A DNA stretch of 64,000 nt from NCBI GenBank assembly GCA_964550025.1, contig CAZJYI010000025.1:1-64000 (forward strand). The letters run 5' to 3'. Source of the DNA: CAZJYI01 sp964550025. Its GTDB lineage: Bacteria > Verrucomicrobiota > Kiritimatiellia > UBA8416 > CAYOBW01. The notes beneath the pieces were generated by a model. The model was not told where the DNA came from and did no database searches. It saw only the letters and a list, made by a program, of their open reading frames with translations. This document shows positions 29,190-37,800 of the stretch, piece after piece. The translations under genes were made by a program, and so were the position numbers. Each line of letters opens with the position of its first letter. Position 1 is the first letter of the stretch.

Positions 29190-30256
29190 TATGTTACTTC
29201 CTCAACAACATCCGCAAGTCTGTCCGCGGCATGCGGGTGGGAGGCGGACGCAAGCGCCTCCTTCATCGCCGCAAGCTTCTCGCGGTCATCAATCTTGTCT
29301 TTCAAGTATCCCACCAGGCATTCCGCCGTGAGGTCCTTCTCGGCAATCACGTCCATTCCGCCCCCGGCGGCCATCGCGCGGGCGTTGGCCATCTGGTGAT
29401 CGTTCACGGCGTGGGGGTACGGCACCAACAGGGCCGGCAGCGCACAGACGGCCAATTCGGTGCAACTCGCCGCGCCGGAGCGCGCAACGGCCAGGTCGGC
29501 ACTCCGATAGGCGGAAGCCATTTTCTGCAGGAAACCGAACACCTGTGCCCTGACACCGGCAGCCTCGTAGCGCGCCCTTATCTCGTTCTCGTCCTTGCGG
29601 CCCGAAAGGTGAATGACCTGGATCTCGGTCCCCTCTTCGCAAAGCCTGCACAGGGCCTGCGAGGCAACTTCGTTGACGCGGTGCGCACCCAGGCTGCCAC
29701 CCATCACGAGCACCGTGAAGCGGTCCCGGGGCAGGATCTGATCCACGGCTTCCGTCACGGCCTCCGAACGCACCGGAAGCCCCGTAACAACGGTGCGAAC
29801 GGAAGGAAGACGGTCGCATACCCCCTCGAAACAGACGGCCAGGACGCGGGCGTAGCGTGCCAACCGGGTAATCGCTCTCCCCGGGATCGCGTTGGCCTCG
29901 TGCAAAACAACCGGCACCCGCAGCCAACGGGCCGCCAGCACGGGGCCGATCGAAGCATAGCTCCCCATTGCCAGCAGCACGTCGGGACGTTGCGCGCGCA
30001 TCGATGCAAAGCATCGCAGCACGGCCAAACCGCTGCGCGCTACGGCAACGACCGCCCGCGGAGACAGACCGCGCGGAAACCCCACGGCCCTGACGGACGT
30101 GACGGGACCATCCCAACCCGACAGGGAGATGGCCTCGACGTCGCGCCCCGCCAACCAGAGCGTCACGTCGTGCCCGCGGGAGCGCAGGACGTTCGCCGTG
30201 GCAAGCCCCGGGAAAACGTGCCCCCCCGTACCACCGCATGCTACCGCTATTCTCAT
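29189..30256 (-). CDS. murG: UDP-GlcNAc:undecaprenyl-PP-MurNAc-pentapeptide GlcNAc transferase
   Basis: The 355-residue protein has the length and motifs of MurG, the peripheral membrane GT28 transferase that converts lipid I to lipid II in peptidoglycan synthesis. Visible signatures: GGTGGHVFPGLA at 8-19; HEANAIPG; the second-domain loop VMGGSLGAHRVN; and SGAASCTEL followed by LLVPYPHAVNDHQ at the nucleotide-sugar and acceptor site. The ATG at 30256 is chosen because it leads straight into the glycine loop; the TTG at 30274 adds six residues. It is unusual to find murG outside the mur/fts cluster: its partner here is an FmdB-type gene, and a Ser/Thr kinase diverges from it 63 bp away. Confidence 0.93.
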   Translation of the reverse strand: MRIAVACGGTGGHVFPGLATANVLRSRGHDVTLWLAGRDVEAISLSGWDGPVTSVRAVGFPRGLSPRAVVAVARSGLAVLRCFASMRAQRPDVLLAMGSYASIGPVLAARWLRVPVVLHEANAIPGRAITRLARYARVLAVCFEGVCDRLPSVRTVVTGLPVRSEAVTEAVDQILPRDRFTVLVMGGSLGAHRVNEVASQALCRLCEEGTEIQVIHLSGRKDENEIRARYEAAGVRAQVFGFLQKMASAYRSADLAVARSGAASCTELAVCALPALLVPYPHAVNDHQMANARAMAAGGGMDVIAEKDLTAECLVGYLKDKIDDREKLAAMKEALASASHPHAADRLADVVEEVT

Positions 30257-30319
30257 AGACACCACTGTACTCAATGCGGGGTTGTCCGGGCAACAACATC
30301 GTGGTACAAGAGGGGCACT

Positions 30320-32101
30320 ATGGAACTACCGGGATTCGAGATTGTCGAGAGGATCGGCGAGGGCGCAATGGCGGTGGTCTGGAAGGCCCACCAGACCTCG
30401 CTGGATCGCATGGTTGCCATCAAGGTATTGAAACGGGAGTTCGCCCGGGATCCGCAGGAGGTCAACGATTTCATCCAGGAGGCGCGTTCAGCCGCCCAGG
30501 TGAAGCACGCCAACATCGTGCAGGTCTTTGACGTGGCCGAGCTGGACGACGTGTTCTACATCGTCATGGAGTTCGTTGACGGTGCCCCCCTCGGCGACAC
30601 CCTCTCCGCACGCGGCGCGATTCATCACCGCAAAGCCATCAGCATTGCCATGCGCGTTGCCGACGCCCTGAACAAGGCATGGAGCAGCGCGCGCATCATT
30701 CACCGCGACATCAAGCCGGACAACATCCTTATCGATAGCGACGGAACGGTCAAACTGGCGGACCTGGGGCTGGCGATGATCGCCGACCCCGCGCATTCCT
30801 CCGCCGCGCGCGCCCAGGAACTGGTTGCCGGAACGCCCAACTACATGGCGCCTGAACAGATCCGCGGCGACGCGAAAATCGACTGCCGCGCCGACATGTA
30901 CAGCCTGGGGGCAACGCTCTACCACATGGTCACGGGCGCCATGCCTTTCGCGGGCAACGAGGCCCGCGCCATCATGAAGATGCAGGTTTCGGAGCAGCTC
31001 GCGAATCCCCGCAACGTCGAGCCCGCCGTTCCCCTGGGCGTAGCGCAACTGATCGAACGGCTGATGATGAAGCGGCCCGAGCACCGCTTCAAGGACTGGC
31101 GCGAAGCGACCAAGACGATGAAAAAGGTCGCATCGGGCGGGATGCTGCTCGGCCGCAAGGGCGAGGACGTCACCAGTACGGTGGCGCCGTTGAAGACCAA
31201 GTCCGACGAAGCGACCGCTGAAGCGAAACCACGCAAGAAGCGCCGCAAAGGGCGACGTGTCCCCATGCTCGTGCAGCTGCCGCTGTGGCTCCTGCTCGGT
31301 TGCTGGCTCGTCGTCCTGGCATACTACCGACTCACGAAGGCGGCAGAGCCACCGGCTCCGGAAGCCCCGCCGCCGGCCGCCGAACCGGCGCAACCGGGCA
31401 CGCCGGGACCGGCCGCCACCGTGTCACGAACCGTCGGACCGGCCCGCCACACGGTGCATATGCCGGCGCACCCGACGTTGCGCAAGCAACTCGAAGCCGA
31501 TCGGGCGGCGATGCTGTCCATGGCGAGGTACGAACCGGCGAAGACGGCCGAGATGACACCCGAGGAACGGGAGCGCTACGCCCGGATCTGCACGCGAACG
31601 GCCCGGCACCTGCTGGCAGCCGAAGACGGGGCGGCCCGGGCGGCCGTCGACAGCGCCCTGCGGGAACCCGCATCGGCCGTTCTCGCAAAGGAGCTCCTGC
31701 GCTTGAAGGCATTCACGGACGAAGCCACGGGAACGGCGGCGCTCGTAACGCAAGGGCTTCTCGGCAAGGTCGGCCAGGAGACGGTGCTCCATTACGAGGG
31801 AGAAGACCGCCGGGTACTCCTTCAGGCGATGTCGGGCGACAAGGTGCGCGGCGTGCTGATCGAAAGACGTCCCAACGGCGTCGTATCCAACGCCTTCCTC
31901 TTCGCGGCATCATCGCTTGACCCCATCGAGCGCAGCCGCTGGATCGGGCCGGCCAACTCGCCGGAACGCTGCACCATGAAGTTCCTGCTCTACTACGCGC
32001 GCGGAGATTATCGCACCGCCCTGCATTTCGCAGGCAACTGCGGCCCCTTCGCGGACACGTTCGCCGAGGCGGCGGGGCAGCAGATGCTGTCGACGCAGTA
32101 G
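30320..32101 (+). CDS. Membrane-anchored eukaryotic-type Ser/Thr protein kinase
   Basis: The 593-residue protein starts at an ATG with GAGGGG about 5 nt upstream; a frame open from 29231 runs antisense through murG and is rejected. Kinase domain, about residues 7-265: glycine loop GEGAMAVVWKA (13-23), ATP lysine Lys35 (VAIKVLK), catalytic HRDIKPDN (128-135), DLG in place of DFG (148-150), and GTPNYMAPEQ (171-180). A basic stretch (305-313) precedes one membrane helix (about 317-336). The outer part starts with a Pro/Ala-rich linker and then a helical domain I do not recognise; no PASTA repeats are present. It probably senses a periplasmic signal. Divergence from murG hints at an envelope link, but that is only positional. 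Confidence 0.9.
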   Translation: MELPGFEIVERIGEGAMAVVWKAHQTSLDRMVAIKVLKREFARDPQEVNDFIQEARSAAQVKHANIVQVFDVAELDDVFYIVMEFVDGAPLGDTLSARGAIHHRKAISIAMRVADALNKAWSSARIIHRDIKPDNILIDSDGTVKLADLGLAMIADPAHSSAARAQELVAGTPNYMAPEQIRGDAKIDCRADMYSLGATLYHMVTGAMPFAGNEARAIMKMQVSEQLANPRNVEPAVPLGVAQLIERLMMKRPEHRFKDWREATKTMKKVASGGMLLGRKGEDVTSTVAPLKTKSDEATAEAKPRKKRRKGRRVPMLVQLPLWLLLGCWLVVLAYYRLTKAAEPPAPEAPPPAAEPAQPGTPGPAATVSRTVGPARHTVHMPAHPTLRKQLEADRAAMLSMARYEPAKTAEMTPEERERYARICTRTARHLLAAEDGAARAAVDSALREPASAVLAKELLRLKAFTDEATGTAALVTQGLLGKVGQETVLHYEGEDRRVLLQAMSGDKVRGVLIERRPNGVVSNAFLFAASSLDPIERSRWIGPANSPERCTMKFLLYYARGDYRTALHFAGNCGPFADTFAEAAGQQMLSTQ

Positions 32102-32103
32102 GG

Positions 32104-32130
32104 GCCGTCCTGCGCCAGGCACCGGACGGC
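32104..32130 (+). terminator. Hairpin just after the kinase gene
   Basis: GCCGTCC (32104-32110) pairs with GGACGGC (32124-32130) across 13 nt, 3 bases after the stop codon. No T run follows, so it is a candidate terminator only. Confidence 0.4.
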
Positions 32131-32132
32131 AG

Positions 32133-32421
32133 ATCCGAAATCCGAATATCGAAACCCGAAACAAGTTCGATGGCTCAAATGTTCAAAACCGAGAGGAGGA
32201 CCTGGTCGTTCCCCTCGCCGATCCCGGCACGCGGTCGGGGTGTAACCCGCCCCTCCAGGAGAGAGAGAACGCCGGTTGTCCGTCCTGGAGGGACGGCTGC
32301 CACGCCGTCCGTCCCCAAGTCGCGGACAAAGGAAAGGACCATGTCCGCCTCCCAGTTTCTGTCATTTCCCGCTTTGGACATTGGGATTTGTTTCGGATTT
32401 CGAGTTTCGAGTTTCGGGTTT
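32133..32421. repeat. CCGAAA-rich inverted repeat with nested GC hairpins, copy 1
   Basis: This fills most of the 360-bp gap before ligA. The outer arms are runs of ATCCGAAA/CCCGAAACAA units (32133-32164) and the matching TTGTTTCGG...TTTCGGGTTT (32388-32421). Nested inside are CCCTCCAGGA/TCCTGGAGGG (32251-32260 with 32283-32292) and GGACGGC/GCCGTCC (32291-32297 with 32304-32310). The same outer arms recur at 59272-59445, so this is a dispersed intergenic family. No gene is seen in it. Confidence 0.65.
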
Positions 32422-32461
32422 GCTCGTTGAGCGTGTGTGCGCTGAACTCAGAGGAATCGCC

Positions 32462-34759
32462 ATGCAAAAAGCCACGCCGGAACAGCGTATCACCGAACTG
32501 CGGGAGCAGCTTCGACGGCACAACCACCTGTACTACGTTCTGGCAACTCCCGAAATCAGCGATCGTGAGTACGACCGCCTGTACCGCGAACTGGAGGATC
32601 TCGAATCCCAATGGCCGGAGCTCAAATCGCCCGACTCGCCGACGTTGCGAGTCGGCGGCGAGCCGCTCACCGGCTTCGCCCATATCCAGCATGCACAACC
32701 GATGCTGAGCCTGGGCAACACCTACGCAAAGACGGAACTGCGCGAGTTCGACACGCGCGTGAAACGAATACTCGGCGAACAGACCTTCTCGTACTTCCTC
32801 GAACCCAAAGTCGACGGTGTTGCGATCTCACTGCGCTACGAAGACGGCATTCTGCGCACGGCTGCAACGCGGGGCGACGGCCGCACCGGCGACGACATCA
32901 CCGAGAACGTCCGCACGATCCGCTCCGTTCCGCTGCGTCTGCTGACTGACGCGCCCCCCGCGGTACTGGAGGTGCGCGGCGAGGTCTTCATGTCAAAAGA
33001 GGGCTTTGCGCGGCTCAATGCGAGGCGACAGGACGACGGACAGGAGCCCTTTGCCAACCCGCGCAATGCCACCGCCGGAACGCTGAAGCTCCTCGACTCC
33101 CGGATCGTCGCCGAACGACCGCTGGATGCCGTGTTCTATGCCGTCGGCACCGTGGAGGGGATTGCGTTCGCGACACACAACGCGCTCGTCGACGGGCTGG
33201 CGAAGCTGGGATTCCGCATACCGGCGAAAACATGGCGTTGCCGGGATATTGACGAGACGCTGGAGAATCTCGACGCGCTCGAGGCCCTGCGCCACGACTT
33301 CCCCTACGAAATCGACGGTGGTGTCGTGAAGGTCGACGAGCGTGATCTCTACGAGACGCTGGGCAATACGGCCAAAAGCCCCCGCTGGGCCGTCGCATAC
33401 AAGTACGAACCGGAGCGCGCCAGGACGGTCGTCCGGGACATCACCGTGCAGGTGGGCCGCACCGGCGTGCTGACGCCCGTCGCCGAGCTCGAACCCGTCC
33501 CGGTGTCCGGATCGGTCGTCAGCCGCGCCACCCTCCACAACGCCGACGAGATTGCACGCAAGGACATCCGTATCGGGGACACGGTCCTGATCGAAAAGGC
33601 CGGGGAAGTCATCCCGGCGGTAGTCGAGGTCGCAAAGGAAAGCCGTAGCGGAAGCGAGACCGTGTTCGAGATGCCGCGGGAATGCCCGGTCTGCGCCGGC
33701 CCAGTCTCTCGCCGCGAAGGCGAAGTGGCCGTGCGCTGCGAGAACCTGCAATGCCCAGCGCAGAGCATGCGACGCCTCCAGCACTTTGCCGCGCGCAACG
33801 CCATGGATATCGAGGGCATCGGCGGAATCGTCGCCGAAAGCCTGGTGGAAAGCGGACTGGTGCACGAACCGCTCGATCTCTTCAACCTGACGCTCGACCA
33901 GCTCGCCACGCTGAACCTCGGCACCGAGGACGAACCCCGCGTGTTCGGAGCCAAGAATGGACAGAGAGTTCTGAACGCGTTGAAACGGTCCAAGTCGGCT
34001 CCGCTGAGCGACTGGCTGTTCGCGCTCGGCATCGACCGCGTGGGCAAGACCGTTGCCTACGACGTCGCGGCCGTCCATCGCGACCTGGAAGACCTGGCAT
34101 CTTCCACATGTCTACGCGAACTGCTCGACCTGCTCGACAAGCAGGACGCCGCCCGCGCGGCCAACCCGCGCGCCCGGGACAATGCCGGCAAGAGTCCGGA
34201 GGAGAAGGCGGCATTGCAGGCACGCGTCGACACACTCCAGGCGGAGATTCTGGAGCTCGGAACGCGGCTCGTATCGCTTGGATTGGCACGCCCGAAGACG
34301 GGAAAAGCGGCCGAGTTCGTCACGGCCGGCACGGGCCCCGAAGTCGCGCGGCAGATCGTGGACCACTTCGCATCGGAAGCCGGCCAGGCCGTACTGGCAC
34401 GGCTGCGCGAGCTCGGCATCGCCCCCCAGGGCGGCCAGGGCGAGAACGACACGACGGCAGCGCCTTTCGCCGGCAAATCCTTTGTCCTCACCGGCACACT
34501 AGAGTCATTCACCCGCGACGAGGCGGGGGCGGCCATACGCGAACGCGGCGGCAAAGTCTCGTCGAGCGTATCGAGCAAGACGTCTTTCGTCGTTGCCGGA
34601 ACCAGCGCGGGGTCGAAACTGCGCAAGGCCGAAGAACTGGGGGTCACCGTGCTAACGGAGACGCAGTTCCAGGAAATGCTCGGCACACCCTCCGCACGAC
34701 CGGAACCCCCGACCGCGGAACCGCCGCCGGAACAGAGCCAGGGCGAACTGCCGCTCTGA
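32462..34759 (+). CDS. ligA: NAD-dependent DNA ligase
   Basis: The 765-residue protein seals nicks with NAD+ during replication and repair. The start is the ATG after AGAGGA; the in-frame extension to 32276 crosses repeat DNA and is rejected. Order of parts: Ia domain (HNHLYYVLATPEISDREYD, from residue 21); adenylation domain with Lys116 in EPKVDG; OB fold; four-cysteine zinc finger (CPVC...CENLQC); helix-hairpin-helix region; and a C-terminal BRCT domain (GKSFVLTGTL onward). It is about 95 residues longer than common LigA. The extra length comes from a charged, probably helical insert in the HhH region (about residues 558-615, rich in Ala, Arg and Glu) and a Pro/Glu-rich tail after BRCT. It converges on the RHS gene at 34819. 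Confidence 0.95.
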   Translation: MQKATPEQRITELREQLRRHNHLYYVLATPEISDREYDRLYRELEDLESQWPELKSPDSPTLRVGGEPLTGFAHIQHAQPMLSLGNTYAKTELREFDTRVKRILGEQTFSYFLEPKVDGVAISLRYEDGILRTAATRGDGRTGDDITENVRTIRSVPLRLLTDAPPAVLEVRGEVFMSKEGFARLNARRQDDGQEPFANPRNATAGTLKLLDSRIVAERPLDAVFYAVGTVEGIAFATHNALVDGLAKLGFRIPAKTWRCRDIDETLENLDALEALRHDFPYEIDGGVVKVDERDLYETLGNTAKSPRWAVAYKYEPERARTVVRDITVQVGRTGVLTPVAELEPVPVSGSVVSRATLHNADEIARKDIRIGDTVLIEKAGEVIPAVVEVAKESRSGSETVFEMPRECPVCAGPVSRREGEVAVRCENLQCPAQSMRRLQHFAARNAMDIEGIGGIVAESLVESGLVHEPLDLFNLTLDQLATLNLGTEDEPRVFGAKNGQRVLNALKRSKSAPLSDWLFALGIDRVGKTVAYDVAAVHRDLEDLASSTCLRELLDLLDKQDAARAANPRARDNAGKSPEEKAALQARVDTLQAEILELGTRLVSLGLARPKTGKAAEFVTAGTGPEVARQIVDHFASEAGQAVLARLRELGIAPQGGQGENDTTAAPFAGKSFVLTGTLESFTRDEAGAAIRERGGKVSSSVSSKTSFVVAGTSAGSKLRKAEELGVTVLTETQFQEMLGTPSARPEPPTAEPPPEQSQGELPL

Positions 34760-34818
34760 TGCATCCCTCCCATATCCAGCACCCCTGATCCCTCTCCCAA
34801 TCTGTCCCCACACCCCTG

Positions 34819-37800
34819 TCAGCTCTGTCCACCCTTCTTGGTCGGCTCTTTCGGGCCGCCCCCGATCAACCGGAGTGCAGACTGCCAAGCTGTCTCAGCA
34901 ATCTCCTCTACAAACTCCATTCTCACGGGCTGGTTCCAGTCAACCAACTGCATTCTCAAGTACTGCCCCCAGTTAACCCCGGTCAACCAAATGTAGAAAC
35001 GTGATGGCCCTTGTCTACTCCCCGAAAACGAAGCACCAATCCCAAGGGCTGCCCCAAGGGAGGTGGACAACTCGATCTTGCCGGGCTGAGCGCCTGCATG
35101 AAGCGGGTAAACCCTAGGACCTAGCCTGACCCGCGCCCTGGGCATGCCGGTGAACGGGTTGGTTTCTGCATCCCGGTAACCCGACGCGCCGGCTCTTGCA
35201 CCCTCAAAAGCGCCACCACCCACGGTGCCGCTGTTCGCGTCGGTGACCCCAGGAGCCGCTTCACTCTTGCTGGCGTTCGCCGACGGCGGATCGACCGCGG
35301 ACTCTCGCACGAAGGTGGATGAAGTCGGCGTAGTAAGACCAAGACCCGCTATCTGGACCTGATCCAATCCGCCCTCGAATGGTTCACTATCGACAAGGTA
35401 GACCGACGATGGCGCACCGCCGGGGAGGATCGGCATGGGGTTGGGCGCTGTGGCTCCCCTGGTACCCATATGCGGCGGTTCGGTGCCGGATGCTCCTCTC
35501 TCAAGGCCTGACCTCGATTCACGAAGACCTTTGCCGTAGGCGAGGTGAGATGCCCTCGTCACGGAAGGTGCAATGATCGATGTAGCAGTGCCCCTTGAGC
35601 TCCGCGCAGCCGACTCGCGCAGCAGCACCTTGAGTTTGTCAGCCCAGGCCCGGCGGGATGGTGACGGCGGAGCCGCCACTGCGGAGATGGCGACGGACAG
35701 TTTCATCGAGGCCGCCTCACCCACGGCTTTCGCGACGTGAGCACGTGCCTCTGCCGCCTGAGCGTTCCGGCCTGCCACCCGAAACGCCTCAAGCGGCATC
35801 GGCGGGACGGGCTCAATGTCACTGAGGGTGACCCCTCCCGGCCAGTACGGGTCGGGCACCTCGGGGTCGGGGTTCCAGATGATGTGATAGGGATGCAGCC
35901 CCGATGGGTCAATGTGATCGACGGGGGCCTCTCTGGCGTATTGATAGGGGTTCAGATCTCCAATCCGTGTCAATCCCGGCCAGGCCGGATCGCGCGAGAG
36001 GAACCGTCCCTCTCCGGCATCGTAGTAGCGTGCCCGCATGTGGTACAAGCCTCCAGCGGCCCCTTCCTGCCGCACACCCCATCGCCCCACGAACGTGAAC
36101 GCTTGGGCGCTGGATCCGGCGTGTGCAAGAAGCGCGCCGTACGGGGCATAGACATACGCATCCGTCACCGCGCCGGCGTCATCCGTCAGCGCCAGCGTCG
36201 AGCCGACACGGTCGAAGTGATAGTGGTAGACCTTGTTGCCCGCCAAAACGTCGATCATGTAGAGCAACCGTCCGTCGGGCGTCCAGACGTAGTAGCGCAG
36301 GAACTGCCCGCCCACGTCGTCGCGCTCGGCGACGATGGGCTTCATGGCGATGGCGTAGTTGTAGTAGAAGTGGGTGGTGGCGGCGCCCTCGGAGCGCGTG
36401 ACGAGGTCGCCGGGGCCGTTGTAGGACATATGGGACGTATAGGACGTATGGGAGATCTCGGTGAGGTGGCCGGCGTCGTTCCAGGTGAAGGTGCCGTCCG
36501 GGTTCGCGGTCTGGCGACCGCGGACATCGTACGCGTGGCCGGCGGTACTAAGCTGCGACGCCGCGTCGAAGGTGTCGGTCCGGGCGCCCGACGCCAGCAG
36601 GGACGCGGTCGTCAGCGGCGCCTTGATGCGCGCTGCGGTAAGCTGTCCCTCCGCGTCTAACTCGTAGCTCAGGTCCAGCACACTGCCGTCCCGGATGCGC
36701 ACGATGCGGTCGGCATCGTCCCAGGTGTAAGTGGTGTTCACGCCGTTCGGACGCATGATCCGGGTCAGACGGCGATCGGCGTCGTAGCTGAAAGTGAGAA
36801 CGGTGCGTGTCAGGCTGTCCTCGACCTGCGTCAGAAGCCCGCTCGCGTCGTAGGTGTAGGTCACGATGAACGCCCCGTTGCTGTACGCCGCCGTCTTGAG
36901 GCGTCCCGCTTTGTCATGGCTTGCGCCGAATACCATCCCGGGATTGTCCGTGGCCGTCACGCGGCCTTCGCCATCGTAGGTGAACGATATCCCCAGCGTC
37001 GTCCCTTTGGTGCCGACCAGCCGGTTGAGCGGGTCGTACTCGTAGGTAATCGTTGTTCCATCGGTGTACGTCCGGTTGGTCACGTTGCCTGCCGCGTCTC
37101 GAACAACCGTTACGCCGTGGCCATCCGGGAAGGCTATGCCCGCAGTCCGCCCCTGGAGGTCATACGCGTAGGCGTTGGTGCGAGAGAGCGGATCCACGGC
37201 GGTCTCGATCCGCCCCATCCTGGTGTAGCCAAACGTCCAGTCCTCGCCGTTGGGATCGGTCAGAATCTGCAACCCACCCAGCTCATCATACGTGTACCTC
37301 GCTTCCGACACGGCATTGGACACGCCGGCCAGCAACCCGCGGGGTTCGTAGCTGAACGCGTTCGTGCGCCCGAGCCGATCGACAACCGCGGTAGGCCGCT
37401 GCAGCTCGTCGCGCATGAACATCGTCGTGTGACCCATGGGGTCGGTAATCGTCTTCAGCGATCCCATTGCGTCGCGCGTCATCAAGGTCGTGTGCCCCAA
37501 CGGCGTCGTCCGCGAGGTGAGGCGGCTTTCGTCGTCATAGCCATACCGCCAGGTCTGTCCCCCAAGGGTCGTTGCCGTGCGCCGGTCAGCCGCGTCGTAG
37601 CCATGCTCCACAACCACGCCTTCCGGATCGGTGCTCCTCACCAGGTTCCCCACCGCGTCGTACTCGTACCGCACCGCGTTCCCCAGCCGATCCGTCAGAT
37701 TCGTCAACCGCCCCAACGCGTCGTAAGCGTAGCCACGAGCGTGAGCGAGTGGATCGGTTTCCCGCACCAGCCGCCCGTCCGCATCGTATTCGTAGCCGCG

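Noticed and set aside
29231..30319. In-frame N-terminal extension of the Ser/Thr kinase (956 residues in all)
   Set aside because: It runs antisense through murG, is rich in His/Arg as antisense frames of GC-rich genes are, and the ATG at 30320 has a ribosome-binding site and begins the kinase fold.
32276..32461. In-frame extension of LigA
   Set aside because: It is translated from intergenic repeat DNA (FGFVSDFEFRVSG from the TTTCGG repeats). The family start and AGAGGA favour 32462.
34760..34818. Terminator between ligA and the RHS gene
   Set aside because: The 59-bp space is pyrimidine-rich with no stable inverted repeat.
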